Notes: generated by a model not told the origin, from the letters alone. Shown: positions 1 through 8,023, counted from the first letter of the stretch. The stretch is 64,000 nt of DNA from PALSA-1006 sp041660815 (GCA_041660815.1 JBAZVN010000001.1:62001-126000); one strand, 5' to 3'. Program-made: numbers and translations.

Positions 1-1303
1 CGCGGCGGCGGTGAATGTTTTCCACCACCACAATTGCATCGTCCACCAAAATACCAATCGAGAAAATCAACGCGAATAACGAGACGCGATTCAACGTAAA
101 CCCGTAAGCCCAGGAAGCGAATAAAGTGAGCGCCAAAGTTAGCAATACGGCGATACCCACGATAACTGCTTCGCGGCGTCCCAAGGCAAACCACACCAAA
201 GCAACCACTGCGAAGGTCGCAAAGAATAGCTTCTTGATCAGCTTCATCGCCTTATCGTTGGCGGTTTCACCATAATTACGCGTAATGGTCACGCTTACAT
301 CATCGGGAATAACGCTGCCCTTTAATTCTTCCACGCGCTGCAATAATTTCTCGGCAACTTCAACCGCATTTTCACCCGGTTTTTTCGTGATCGCCAAAGT
401 GACTGCGGTAAATTCGCCCTGCTTTTGAATGCCTTTGTCGCCCGCCGCCGCGCCGGTTCCCATCCATACATAGCTGTTCGGCAACTCGGCTTCGTCACGC
501 ACTTCGGCCACGTCATGCAAATAGATAGGCTTGCCTTCAAAGGTGCCGATCACTAACTGGCGCACCTCACCGGCATCACTCAGGAAATTATTGGTTTGCA
601 CCAATACCTCCCGACTGCTCTGCACCAGTGTGCCCGCACTCTGCGACACGTTGGCAGCCTGCAATGCCGCGCGAACTTCCTGCAATGACAGATGTGACGC
701 ATTCATTGCTTCCGGATTGAGCAGGATGCGCACCGCACGATGGCTGGCACCCAAGGTGGAAACTTCACGCGTACCCTTTACACGCTTTAACTCGGACTCG
801 ATCGCATGTGCAACTTGGGTTAATTCCAAACCGCCGCCGTTCGCCTGATCACGCCATAAAGTCAGCCCCAGAATCGGCACATCATCAATGCCGCGCGCCT
901 TGATGATCGGGGGCAAAACACCCAATGTGGCCGGCAACCAGTCCGCATTCGAATTTATTACGTCATACAGCTTAACCAGCGACGGAACATGCGCCTCGCC
1001 GACTTTAAATTGCACTGTAATTACCGACATGCCCGGTTGCGATACCGAGTAAACATGATCCACTCCGGCGATCTGCGACAAGACTTGCTCAGCCGGTGTA
1101 GAAACCGTACGCGCCACATCCTGTGCCGAAGCGCCGGGATAGGCGATCATCACATTAGCCATGGTGACGTTGATCTGCGGCTCTTCTTCACGCGGCGTTA
1201 CAATCACCGCAAACGCTCCCAGCAACACTGCCACAAGCGCCAGCAGTGGTGTCATCTGCGAATGCAGAAAAACGCGGGCAATACGTCCCGATATACCCAT
1301 CAT
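1..1303 (-). CDS. Efflux RND transporter permease subunit (N-terminal part, cut by window edge)
   Basis: About 434 N-terminal residues of an inner-membrane proton-driven RND efflux pump; the rest lies left of the window. The first transmembrane helix is near residues 15-35 and is followed by the porter-domain signature PREEEPQINVTM. The visible end includes helices 2-4 with GILVDDAIVVVENI, whose Asp-Asp pair is the proton relay of RND pumps. The ATG at 1303 overlaps the TGA of the upstream adaptor gene in an ATGA, so the two are translationally coupled. The sequence resembles the HAE-1/MexF-like permeases paired with single-domain adaptors more than heavy-metal CzcA proteins. Substrate cannot be read from the sequence. 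An operator-like palindrome lies upstream of the operon. Confidence 0.9.
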   Translation of the reverse strand, partial: MMGISGRIARVFLHSQMTPLLALVAVLLGAFAVIVTPREEEPQINVTMANVMIAYPGASAQDVARTVSTPAEQVLSQIAGVDHVYSVSQPGMSVITVQFKVGEAHVPSLVKLYDVINSNADWLPATLGVLPPIIKARGIDDVPILGLTLWRDQANGGGLELTQVAHAIESELKRVKGTREVSTLGASHRAVRILLNPEAMNASHLSLQEVRAALQAANVSQSAGTLVQSSREVLVQTNNFLSDAGEVRQLVIGTFEGKPIYLHDVAEVRDEAELPNSYVWMGTGAAAGDKGIQKQGEFTAVTLAITKKPGENAVEVAEKLLQRVEELKGSVIPDDVSVTITRNYGETANDKAMKLIKKLFFATFAVVALVWFALGRREAVIVGIAVLLTLALTLFASWAYGFTLNRVSLFALIFSIGILVDDAIVVVENIHRRR

Positions 1304-2325
1304 TTTGGCACCGCCATTCCGGCTTTAACCGGGTCAGTTGCAACGCGCTCTCCGGCTCGCAAACCGGCAATGATTTCAACCTCATTTTTGTCGGTGACCT
1401 CACCCAAACGCACCTGACGCAAACGTGGCAAACCTTTGTCATCCACTACGTACACGGCCACCACCTCGCTTCTGCGCAACACAGAAGACAATGGAATCAA
1501 TAACTTACTTATTTTCCCCACCACAAAATGCGTGCGTACAAACATGCCCGGATAAACGCCTTTTTCATTGGCCGATAGATTCACGCGAACCTGAGTGCTG
1601 TGCGTGCGCGGATCAGCAGAAGGTTGCACCGAAACACTGGCCACTTTAAGCCAACGGTGTATTTCCGGCACTTCAACGCTGGCGATAGGCGCAGATCCGA
1701 TTTCCGACAATTTGTGCTGCGGCACATTGGTGATAATTCTTAATTCAGAAGGATCAAAACCGGTCATGAGCGGCTTTCCAACCGTGACCATTTCACCCAT
1801 TTCCACCATACGTGCGGAAACCACTCCGCTATAGGGTGCGGCAACCGTGGTATAGCTGCGCGCCAAAACGGATTGCTGGGCACCGGCTTCGCTGGCTTTA
1901 GCTTGAGCTTCCGCCATCTCGTAGTCAGTCTTGGCTTTATCCAAAGTGGCCTGACTGATAAATTTCTGTGCGAACAACTGCTGCGAGCGCTCGTAGTTTG
2001 CTTTAGCATTGGTCAATGCGGCTTGCGCTTGGGATAACTGCGCACTGCTTCCTGCCAACGCTTGATCTGCTTCGCTCTCGTCAATCTTTAAAATGATCTG
2101 CCCTTTGGTGACGCGATCACCCACATCAAACATCACCGCTTTTACCCGGCCTGAAATTTGCGCGGATAAGGTAGCCTGACGGGCTGCCTCAACCACCCCA
2201 TCAATACTGTAGGTTTGCGCCACTTCACGCTCTTGCGCAACGACAGCTTGAATAGGCTCTGCGGCAAACACCGGCATAGCAATCAAACATCCAAGTACGC
2301 TGATTTGTTTAAATATTCGATTCAT
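1300..2325 (-). CDS. HlyD/MexA-type periplasmic adaptor subunit of RND efflux pump
   Basis: A 341-residue membrane-fusion protein that would link the RND permease downstream to an outer-membrane channel. An N-terminal signal peptide ends near AMPVFAAEP (about residue 22). A barrel-sandwich (lipoyl-like) half follows at about 50-85 (SGRVKAVMFDVGDRVTKGQ), an alpha-helical hairpin at about 90-165, the second barrel-sandwich half (APYSGVVSARMVEMGEMV), then beta-barrel and membrane-proximal domains. No lipobox is present, unlike the second adaptor in this window. The ATG at 2325 has an AGGA about 10 nt upstream. No outer-membrane factor or regulator gene is adjacent. Regulation is probably through the palindrome at 2356-2369. 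Confidence 0.92.
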   Translation of the reverse strand: MNRIFKQISVLGCLIAMPVFAAEPIQAVVAQEREVAQTYSIDGVVEAARQATLSAQISGRVKAVMFDVGDRVTKGQIILKIDESEADQALAGSSAQLSQAQAALTNAKANYERSQQLFAQKFISQATLDKAKTDYEMAEAQAKASEAGAQQSVLARSYTTVAAPYSGVVSARMVEMGEMVTVGKPLMTGFDPSELRIITNVPQHKLSEIGSAPIASVEVPEIHRWLKVASVSVQPSADPRTHSTQVRVNLSANEKGVYPGMFVRTHFVVGKISKLLIPLSSVLRRSEVVAVYVVDDKGLPRLRQVRLGEVTDKNEVEIIAGLRAGERVATDPVKAGMAVPK

Positions 2326-2355
2326 TTTATTGGCATCCTAAATTTAAGTAGTATG

Positions 2356-2386
2356 TTAGCATATTCTAATATTCCATCCGAATCAA
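2356..2386 (-). promoter_or_regulatory. Operator-like palindrome and promoter of the first RND operon
   Basis: TTAGCATATTCTAA at 2356-2369 is a TTAG-N6-CTAA palindrome 31 bp upstream of the adaptor start. Read on the minus strand, a -35-like TTGATT (2386-2381) and a -10-like TATGCT (2363-2358) are separated by 17 bp, so the palindrome covers the -10. A near copy with the same core sits before the DUF2892 gene at 8998. Known ArsR-family persulfide sensors (BigR/SqrR type) bind AT-rich palindromes before DUF2892 and efflux genes; assigning this site to such a protein is inference. Confidence 0.55.
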
Positions 2387-2420
2387 GCATTTTTTACGCC
2401 ATTGCTAGAGAGCAAATTAA

Positions 2421-2453
2421 ATATCCGGTTTAAGGGGGGGCAATATGCCCCCC
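2421..2453 (+). terminator. G-rich hairpin, twin of the terminator at 8905
   Basis: TTTAAGGGGGGGCA (2429-2442) pairs with TGCCCCCC (2446-2453). Together with the preceding ATATCCGG it matches the hairpin region at 8894-8937, but the right-hand CTTTAA part of the stem is missing and integrase-like sequence follows at once. It may be a terminator interrupted by the integrase remnant. No gene ends just upstream of it on the plus strand. Confidence 0.35.
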
Positions 2454-2897
2454 TGTTGGTGCCGATTCGATTTTGATCCAAATACCGACTTTCAACTGCC
2501 ATCATCACTGCCTGAAACGCCTGTGCATCAGGTGAACACAAAAGCGTGGCACAAAGCGTTAGAACCGGTTGGCATCGAGAATTTCCGCTGGCATGACCTC
2601 AGACACACATGGGCAAGCTGGCACATTCAAAATGTCACTCCGTTACACGTATTGCAAGAGTTGGGCGGATGGTCAACACCGGAGATGGTTCAGAAGTATG
2701 CGCACCTCTCCAGTGATCATCTGGCGCAATGGGTGGATCGTAGGCCAGTGGTTTTGGCAGAGAATTCACCAGAAGTGGTACGTTTTTTACTACAGGAAAA
2801 GAACAAAGGGTTAAGCGGCATTATTGCCGTTGGCATGTTCGCTCCAGCCTGGGTGGCGATGTTGATCTTTTCGGGTGTATTCGGGGGTAGGAAATAA
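2445..2897 (+). pseudogene. Tyrosine recombinase (phage integrase) C-terminal remnant
   Basis: The open stretch encodes the catalytic C-terminal part of a tyrosine recombinase: HDLRHTWASWH carries the H-x-x-R box, LGGWSTPEMVQKYAHL carries the late His/Trp position and the nucleophile Tyr, and DHLAQWVD is the usual tail. The N-terminal arm-binding and core-binding domains and the first catalytic Arg region are absent, and no proper start or ribosome binding site precedes it. The final 30 or so residues (from about LSGIIAVGMF) are hydrophobic and unlike integrases, so the original stop seems lost. It is the only mobile-element relic recognised here and marks 2.4-4.4 kb as a former integration site. 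Confidence 0.8.
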
Positions 2898-2964
2898 ATT
2901 CAGCCCCGTTGAGCAAAAAAAATGGGGTCACCCAAAAGCTCGTTGAATTTACAAAGGCATCGAA

Positions 2965-3627
2965 ATGAGTGATATGGAAAAAGCATCGTATGGGGAGGCG
3001 ATATCGGGAAGTCTGGTAGCCAAGTTAGGAGCTGCGTTTTTTGCGGCAACCACACCCTATGTGCCGATTGCAGTGATGTTTCTACCTATTTTGTGTGATT
3101 CCTTTGCCCAAGGACGCCACCAGAAACGCATTGAAAAAGCGATAAATGATCTTAATCGTGAGCTTGAGGTGCAGCGGGCGATAATCGACAATTTATCGGA
3201 TGCGCAATTTAAATTCATCAACGAAACTATTTTGACATTTCTACAAACGATGGAGGAGGAGAAACTAGCCTATTTGAAACATGCAATTCGAGTCTGCGTA
3301 ACAGCTTCAGACATGACGCATATTGAAGCAAGTGTGTTGTCTAGGATTATTAGAGATATTTCTGTGGATGAGATTCGGTTGCTGACAAGTAACTCCGGAT
3401 ATGGAGGAATTGTCATTGTACGAAGCGATAATGAAACTGACTATGCGCAGCATCATGCAATGTTGCAAGATACACCAGCAAATAACACCCTAGTATCCGG
3501 TTTGATTTCTTTGGGCTTGGTGGTGTTAGACGACAACGTTTTTGGAAATACTTATAGATTCACACCAATTGTGAAGAAGCTGCTCGCTCTTATGGATGAA
3601 ACGACGCCTCAAGTTCAGACAGCGTAG
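2965..3627 (+). CDS. Hypothetical protein with N-terminal membrane segment
   Basis: A 220-residue protein that I do not recognise. Residues about 15-50 are hydrophobic (GAAFFAATTPYVPIAVMFLPIL), consistent with one or two membrane passes or an amphipathic hairpin. A charged helical region at about 55-115 (KRIEKAINDLNRELEVQRA) could form a coiled coil. The C-terminal 50 residues (LVSGLISLGLVVLDDN..YRFTPIVKKLLALM) look like a small winged-helix end. The ATG at 2965 lacks a strong ribosome binding site; a second ATG (MEKAS) lies three codons in. It sits alone behind an integrase remnant, so it is probably horizontally acquired accessory cargo. Confidence 0.6.
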   Translation: MSDMEKASYGEAISGSLVAKLGAAFFAATTPYVPIAVMFLPILCDSFAQGRHQKRIEKAINDLNRELEVQRAIIDNLSDAQFKFINETILTFLQTMEEEKLAYLKHAIRVCVTASDMTHIEASVLSRIIRDISVDEIRLLTSNSGYGGIVIVRSDNETDYAQHHAMLQDTPANNTLVSGLISLGLVVLDDNVFGNTYRFTPIVKKLLALMDETTPQVQTA

Positions 3628-4086
3628 AGCACAATCCTTACCGCGCCGAATGTAAACGCAGGTGCAATACGCTTAATGTTTCACGTAATACTAAAGTCCC
3701 ACCGTTTGTTGTTGATACAAAATGGAAAAACATGAACATGGAAGCGTGAGTCAAGGAAACGATGGCACTAGATATTGAAGACAGGGCGTTTTCCGGGCAT
3801 TTATATCGGCAGCCATTTAAGTGCAAAAATACTCGAAAAAATACAGCGCCCGATTTTTATTAAAATTATATCCAATTGATTTTAAAGTAGTTTTTATGCA
3901 AAATAACGGGCGACTTCAACCCAAATTCTCCATTCGCCTAAATCCAACAGTTAACCGGCGCCAATTGCAAACAACTGCTCGTATATTTTGGGTGATCGCT
4001 TGGTTACTTTTCCACGATGTAGCTCGGCAACACATGCCAACGGTAGTGATGGCAACTGCTCCGCACTCGCTATTACATGCGTCAAT

Positions 4087-4217
4087 GCGCACGCCCAAAT
4101 AATCTCGCTCCCTTTGGAGTGCGGCGGCATGACGCCGCTGCACACCGGAGCGCACATAAAACCCGCACAGTCATGACTGCGCACTCCCAAATAACCGCGC
4201 TCCCTTTGGAGGGCGGC
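4087..4217 (+). repeat. Pair of 39-bp imperfect direct repeats
   Basis: Copies at 4087-4125 and 4179-4217 agree at 35 of 39 positions; the conserved core is CGCTCCCTTTGGAG preceded by CCCAAATAA. They are 92 bp apart start to start. The two copies have no coding role that I can see. They look like a dispersed intergenic element duplicated locally. Confidence 0.7.
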
Positions 4218-4274
4218 ATTGTCCCAATCAACTCTGCATGCGCGCAATAATGATTTTTCGAGCGGAATGCCGGG

Positions 4275-4308
4275 GTAAATTTTTGTTAATCATGTAAAGC
4301 CGTGTAAA
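4275..4308 (+). promoter_or_regulatory. CpxR-like box upstream of EF-hand gene
   Basis: GTAAA at 4294-4298 and GTAAA at 4304-4308 are separated by exactly five bases, which is the CpxR consensus arrangement known from enterobacteria. A third GTAAA lies at 4275-4279. The box is about 140 bp upstream of the start at 4449. A CpxR-like regulator is encoded 2 kb away, and three more boxes of identical spacing lie in the same 4-kb region. Confidence 0.65.
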
Positions 4309-4448
4309 GCCATGTTCAGGCGAGTTAATAGCCATGCGTTTACCCCCCACTTATAGTTTTTGCTATTTATCATGCTGCCTATATTTAGCATCACTCATCT
4401 GTTTTTCAAAAATTGGATGAGCCGTCAACTTAACTTCAGGAGGCTTCC

Positions 4449-5252
4449 ATGTCTACAATCAGCGGGGTATCAAGCGCCAGCGCCCTAACCAATTTGCAAT
4501 CAATATCCAGTTCGCGTTCCACACGGGGAAACGATTCGGATGGCGATGATAGCGGGGCAAACGGTATTAAAAGCAAAGGCTCAAATTTCATGCAGGCCAT
4601 TGAAAAAGCGTTTTCTCAGCTCGGCTTCAGCGGCACAAGTTCATCCTCTTCACCCTCTACTTCCGCAACCAATTCCAGCGACTCCGCCCAGGGGGCTGAG
4701 GCAGCGATGTCGTTTATGCAGAACCTGATGGCGGCAATGCAACAGGCTGGCGGTAACAGCGGCTTTAGTCCACCGCCGCCGCCCGATTTCGGCGGCAGCG
4801 GGATGAGTCCAACTAATGGCCCGTCACTCACCAAAGATCAGCTGACCAGCATGTCCGAGCAAATAGGTTCGTCAGACAATAAGCTGGCAAACCTTGTCGC
4901 CAACTTCGACAAGGCGGACAGCAACAGTGACGAAAAAGTCAGCGGGCAGGAAGCAATGGCTTTTGACAGATCCAGTACCGGCAATTCAAGCGCGTCGGCA
5001 TATCAGGGCGGGCCGAATATCTCGGCTGATATTCAGAGCCTGATACTGCAACTATCCTCATCGTCCAGCGCTGACTCAAGTTCGTCCAATTCAAGCAATT
5101 CCGATTTGCAAAATAGCTTTCAGGGCTTGCTCAGTGCGCTGGACGGGTCAAGCGATTCGAGCACGGCAACGCTGGAAAATTTCCTAAAGAATCTGGCCAG
5201 CAACCTTGAAGGGAACGGCAACTCCGGAAATATTGTGAACACGAAAGTGTAG
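4449..5252 (+). CDS. Ser-rich EF-hand protein
   Basis: A 267-residue protein very rich in Ser, Asn, Gly and Gln. One clear EF-hand loop is at residues 157-168, DSNSDEKVSGQE, with ligands at positions 1, 3, 5 and 12. The rest is low complexity, with a PPPPP run near residue 110 and Ser tracts. There is no Sec signal peptide: the N-terminus is MSTISGVSSASA, similar to the starts of the EF-hand proteins at 8134 and 10799. Start choice is supported by CAGGAGG 5-11 nt upstream of the ATG. It has its own promoter region with a CpxR-like box and ends in a strong hairpin terminator. Ca2+ binding is expected from the motif; cellular role and location are unknown. Confidence 0.75.
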   Translation: MSTISGVSSASALTNLQSISSSRSTRGNDSDGDDSGANGIKSKGSNFMQAIEKAFSQLGFSGTSSSSSPSTSATNSSDSAQGAEAAMSFMQNLMAAMQQAGGNSGFSPPPPPDFGGSGMSPTNGPSLTKDQLTSMSEQIGSSDNKLANLVANFDKADSNSDEKVSGQEAMAFDRSSTGNSSASAYQGGPNISADIQSLILQLSSSSSADSSSSNSSNSDLQNSFQGLLSALDGSSDSSTATLENFLKNLASNLEGNGNSGNIVNTKV

Positions 5253-5273
5253 TTCAAAAAACGGCGGTTCCCG

Positions 5274-5309
5274 ACACCGGCTTGGCCATTAAAGCCAGGC
5301 CGGTGTTTT
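5274..5309 (+). terminator. Rho-independent terminator after EF-hand gene
   Basis: ACACCGGCTTGGC (5274-5286) pairs with GCCAGGCCGGTGT (5294-5306) through a 13-bp stem with one G-U pair and a 7-nt loop, followed by TTT. It separates the EF-hand gene from the convergent sensor kinase gene and could act in both directions. Confidence 0.85.
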
Positions 5310-5361
5310 CTATTGGGACTACCGCCTTCGGAATAGAGGCAGATCAACCGCAGTTACAGGC

Positions 5362-6492
5362 TCACGCAGCAAGCCAGACAGGCAAGGTGATCGTGATGCA
5401 TAGCCCGCCACCCGGACGATTGCTGGCGAGAATGCTGCCCTGATGCGCAGTAACGACGTGTTGCGAAATGGCCAGCCCCAAGCCATGACCATCTGAGGTT
5501 TTCGTTTGGTCGCTGCGGAAGAACGGCTTGAATATGGACAACATATCCGCATCCGGGACTCCGGAACCTTCATCTGAAACAGTGATGCCAATCGTTTGAT
5601 TGTCGTGTTTTTGCATCTTGATGGCGACTAAACCTCCGGACGGAGAGTGCTTCACGGCATTGCGCACGACATTTTCCACCGCGCGGTGCAGCAACTCTGC
5701 ATTGCCCCGGACGACGGCTTGGCGACTTTCCCCGAAGTCTATGCGACAACCGCTAGTTTCGGCCTCAAAGCGTGCATCTTCCACCACGTTGGAAACGAGT
5801 TCGTTAAGGTCGACCTGTTCATTCAGTTTGCCAATCATGCCGGCTTCAAGCCGGGAAAGCGTCAACAACTCGCTAACTAAAGTATCCATGCGCACGGCTT
5901 CCCGTTCAATGCGCATCATGGAATCCTCAGTCCGTTCAGGCTGTTGTCGCGCCAGACCGATTGCCGCCTGAAGCCGCGCCAGCGGCGAACGCAGTTCGTG
6001 CGAAACATCGTGCAACACTCTACGCTGGCCATCCATCAATTGCTGGAGCTGCTGCGCCATGCTGTCGAAATCCCGGCCAAGGTCGGATAGCTCGTCACGC
6101 CGCTTCCCCATGACCGGTGCAAGTCGCACGTCCAGAAGTCCATTTGAAACCGCTGCAAAAGCCGCACGGAGTGTGCGTATCGGTTTGGAGAAATACCAAG
6201 CCAGCAATGCTGCAAAAAATAGACTGACCACGCCTCCTGCCAGCAAGGGCATGACAGGAGGCGACATACCCCTAGCATGCGGCGGAGGTTCCATGCGTCC
6301 ATCTAAACGCGGATAAGCCGGGGGCGGCGAAAGTAGCAATGTCGAGGCTGCGGCAGCAACACCCGACGGCGGAGGCGCGCGAAACTGCTCCATCCCGGAA
6401 GAGTGCAACCACATCGCGACACCGACACCGATGAAGGTAGTGACCTGCGCCAGCCAGAAGAATATAAAAAATTTCCAGAACAGTCGTCCCAT
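5362..6492 (-). CDS. CpxA-like sensor histidine kinase
   Basis: A 376-residue membrane histidine kinase. TM1 is at about 8-30, a short Pro-rich periplasmic loop runs to about 80, and TM2 is at about 80-100. A HAMP domain begins at FSKPIRTLRAA, the HisKA phosphoacceptor is in HDVSHELRSPLARL, and the ATPase has an N box (AVENVVRNAVKHSP), G1 box (DEGSGVP) and G2 box (GHGLGLAIS). The layout and the 3-bp gap behind a CpxR-like regulator fit the CpxA/RstB group. The periplasmic loop is much shorter than in E. coli CpxA, so the sensed signal may differ. The regulator-kinase operon has a CpxR-like box in its own promoter, suggesting autoregulation. Confidence 0.93.
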   Translation of the reverse strand: MGRLFWKFFIFFWLAQVTTFIGVGVAMWLHSSGMEQFRAPPPSGVAAAASTLLLSPPPAYPRLDGRMEPPPHARGMSPPVMPLLAGGVVSLFFAALLAWYFSKPIRTLRAAFAAVSNGLLDVRLAPVMGKRRDELSDLGRDFDSMAQQLQQLMDGQRRVLHDVSHELRSPLARLQAAIGLARQQPERTEDSMMRIEREAVRMDTLVSELLTLSRLEAGMIGKLNEQVDLNELVSNVVEDARFEAETSGCRIDFGESRQAVVRGNAELLHRAVENVVRNAVKHSPSGGLVAIKMQKHDNQTIGITVSDEGSGVPDADMLSIFKPFFRSDQTKTSDGHGLGLAISQHVVTAHQGSILASNRPGGGLCITITLPVWLAA

Positions 6493-6495
6493 GCG

Positions 6496-7200
6496 CTACT
6501 CCCTGATGAACTGGTAACCCTTGTTGAACACGGCCAGTATGCGGGAACGTCCATCCGGCAGCGGCTCCAGTTTGCGGCGTATGCTGCTGATGTGGACATC
6601 GATGCTGCGATCAAATCGGGCCAGTGGCCGCCCCAAAGCCTGCTCGGACAGTTCAGATTTGCTCACCACTTGTCCGGCGTTGCGCGCCAATACCTCAATC
6701 AGGTTGAACTCGGTGCTGGTCAGCTCAAGCGGCTTGCCTGCCCACTCGGCGCGCCGCTGTTCCGGCCAGATGGACAAAGCGCCAACAATGATCGGCGATG
6801 CGGATGAAGCCGATTCCGCAACGCCGCTGCGACGCAAGATAGCGCGGATACGGGCCGTCAGTTCGCGCGGGGTGCAGGGCTTGGGCACATAGTCGTCCGC
6901 CCCTAGTTCGAGGCCGACGATGCGGTCGGCATCATCTCCTCTGGCAGTCAACATCAACACCGGCATCGCTCCATGGGCGCGTATCTGGACGAGTACATCA
7001 ATGCCGCTTTTACCCGGCATCATCACGTCCAGCACGGCAATATCATGCTGACCATGCAGCGCCTCTGTAATGCCGGACTCGCCATCATGCACCGCCTTTA
7101 CCTCAAAGCCTTCACGCTCCAGATAAACCTGAAGCATTCCTGCAAGCTCGATATCGTCGTCAACCAGTAAAACTTTTGTTTTCATTGTGTGCGCGTTCAT
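6496..7200 (-). CDS. CpxR-like OmpR-family response regulator
   Basis: A two-domain regulator. The receiver domain begins at KVLLVDDDIEL, has its phospho-acceptor Asp in IAVLDVMMPGKSG, and the conserved Thr and Lys in MLTARGDD and DDYVPKP. The LGADDYVPKPCTPREL stretch is characteristic of CpxR/RstA-type regulators. The C-terminal winged helix has SELSEQALGRPLARFDRSIDVHIS. The ATG at 7200 (MNAHTMKTK) is chosen; ATG 7185 is an alternative and a GTG at 7245 is less likely. A TAAAAT -10 element at 7222-7217 and a GTAAA-N5-GTAAA box at 7264-7250 precede it, an arrangement expected for positive autoregulation. It probably controls the neighbouring CpxP/Spy-like and EF-hand genes. Confidence 0.93.
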   Translation of the reverse strand: MNAHTMKTKVLLVDDDIELAGMLQVYLEREGFEVKAVHDGESGITEALHGQHDIAVLDVMMPGKSGIDVLVQIRAHGAMPVLMLTARGDDADRIVGLELGADDYVPKPCTPRELTARIRAILRRSGVAESASSASPIIVGALSIWPEQRRAEWAGKPLELTSTEFNLIEVLARNAGQVVSKSELSEQALGRPLARFDRSIDVHISSIRRKLEPLPDGRSRILAVFNKGYQFIRE

Positions 7201-7249
7201 TGATTTATTGCCGACTATTTTAGTTAAGCCTGCTCTAGCGCTCACGGCA

Positions 7250-7264
7250 TTTACAAGTTTTTAC
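7250..7264 (-). promoter_or_regulatory. CpxR-like box before the regulator gene
   Basis: TTTAC at 7250-7254 and at 7260-7264, five bases apart; on the minus strand this is GTAAA-N5-GTAAA. It ends about 28 bp upstream of the TAAAAT -10 element (7222-7217), next to the expected -35 position where no TTGACA-like hexamer exists. That fits an activator-dependent promoter. Confidence 0.68.
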
Positions 7265-7282
7265 ACCTGACAGCCTCCATCT

Positions 7283-7297
7283 TTTACATGAATTTAC
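7283..7297 (+). promoter_or_regulatory. CpxR-like box before the CpxP/Spy-like gene
   Basis: TTTAC at 7283-7287 and 7293-7297, exact five-base spacing, with a further TTTAC at 7314-7318. It lies about 110 bp upstream of the divergent gene at 7405. The two boxes in this intergenic region are 33 bp apart (start to start), about three helical turns, so both may act together on the divergent promoters. Confidence 0.65.
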
Positions 7298-7404
7298 TCG
7301 TGATTAACGGCACTTTACAGCGCCGCCCCCGAGAATGGCATCCACTCGATGTGCCCAATTGTGGAGAAACCGGAGATCAAGTCAACCAACTTCTGGAGAT
7401 TTAG

Positions 7405-7992
7405 ATGAAAAAAATCGTAAACAAATTCCGCTACGGTCTGATGGCCGGAGCCATAGTTCTGGTGCTTCCCCTTGCGGCGAACTCGGCACCATGGAATTGC
7501 CCGAGTGAACATAACAGCTTAAGACAGCCGGGAGTACTTGCCATGCAAAACATTCAAAACGAAATGAGCATGAATATGCGACGAGGAAGGCTCGCACCGC
7601 CTGCGGACGCAATGATGCAGCCCCCTCCGCTTTCATTCGGAGAAAACCCACTCCCTCTATTTTTGCTCGGCCTCGATTTGACTGAGCCGCAACAGGACAA
7701 AATATTCGAACTGTTGCACAGCCAGGAACCAACCATGCGAGCGCAGCATAAGGCCGTCCACAAGGCGATGGAAGAAATACATCTACTGGCGGCATCGGAT
7801 CATTTCAACCCATCCGAAATTCACCCCCTTGCTGACAAACTGGCCAAGGCAATTGCTGACACACTTGTGCTAAAAACCACAACAGAAACCAGAATTCTTG
7901 CGTTGCTGACACCGGAACAGCGCAAACAGGCGAATGAAATGTGCCCCAGATTCGGAACGATTCCCAAGCATGACAAAATTCCTTCTCCATAA
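7405..7992 (+). CDS. CpxP/Spy-like periplasmic LTXXQ-type protein
   Basis: A 195-residue exported protein with a signal peptide (KFRYGLMAGAIVLVLPLAANSA, cleavage near residue 28). The mature part is helical and contains two LTxxQ-type motifs: LTEPQQDKIFELL and LTPEQRKQANEM. These define the CpxP/Spy/CnrX-like family of periplasmic stress sensors and chaperones. Its place beside a CpxA/CpxR-like pair, divergent and with a CpxR-like box in the shared intergenic region, fits a CpxP-type feedback inhibitor or Spy-type chaperone. The ATG at 7405 has GGAG 8 nt upstream. Met is frequent in the middle of the protein, which may hint at metal binding; that is speculative. Confidence 0.85.
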   Translation: MKKIVNKFRYGLMAGAIVLVLPLAANSAPWNCPSEHNSLRQPGVLAMQNIQNEMSMNMRRGRLAPPADAMMQPPPLSFGENPLPLFLLGLDLTEPQQDKIFELLHSQEPTMRAQHKAVHKAMEEIHLLAASDHFNPSEIHPLADKLAKAIADTLVLKTTTETRILALLTPEQRKQANEMCPRFGTIPKHDKIPSP

Positions 7993-8008
7993 ATTTTCTT
8001 AACACGCT

Positions 8009-8023
8009 TTTACGTGCCTTTAC
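8009..8023 (+). promoter_or_regulatory. CpxR-like box upstream of second EF-hand gene
   Basis: TTTAC at 8009-8013 and 8019-8023 with five bases between. A TATTAC at 8040-8045 could be the -10, placing the second half-site over the -35 position. The start codon of the EF-hand gene is 110 bp further on. Confidence 0.65.

Larger units (their letters stand above)
3628..4448. other. Gene-poor stretch: degraded coding remnants, a 39-bp duplication and the promoter region of the EF-hand gene
   Basis: No convincing gene is present. Around 3627-3749 a short plus-strand frame reads FVVDTKWKNM, resembling the D-x-K nuclease core of McrC-type restriction proteins; it may be a relic. Two 39-bp direct repeats lie at 4087-4125 and 4179-4217. 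The last 180 bp contain three GTAAA elements and a TATAGT at 4352-4357 that may serve the gene at 4449. Confidence 0.5.

Noticed and set aside
3821..4247. Several overlapping small open frames on both strands
   Set aside because: They overlap the 39-bp duplications, have no ribosome binding sites and no recognisable protein features.
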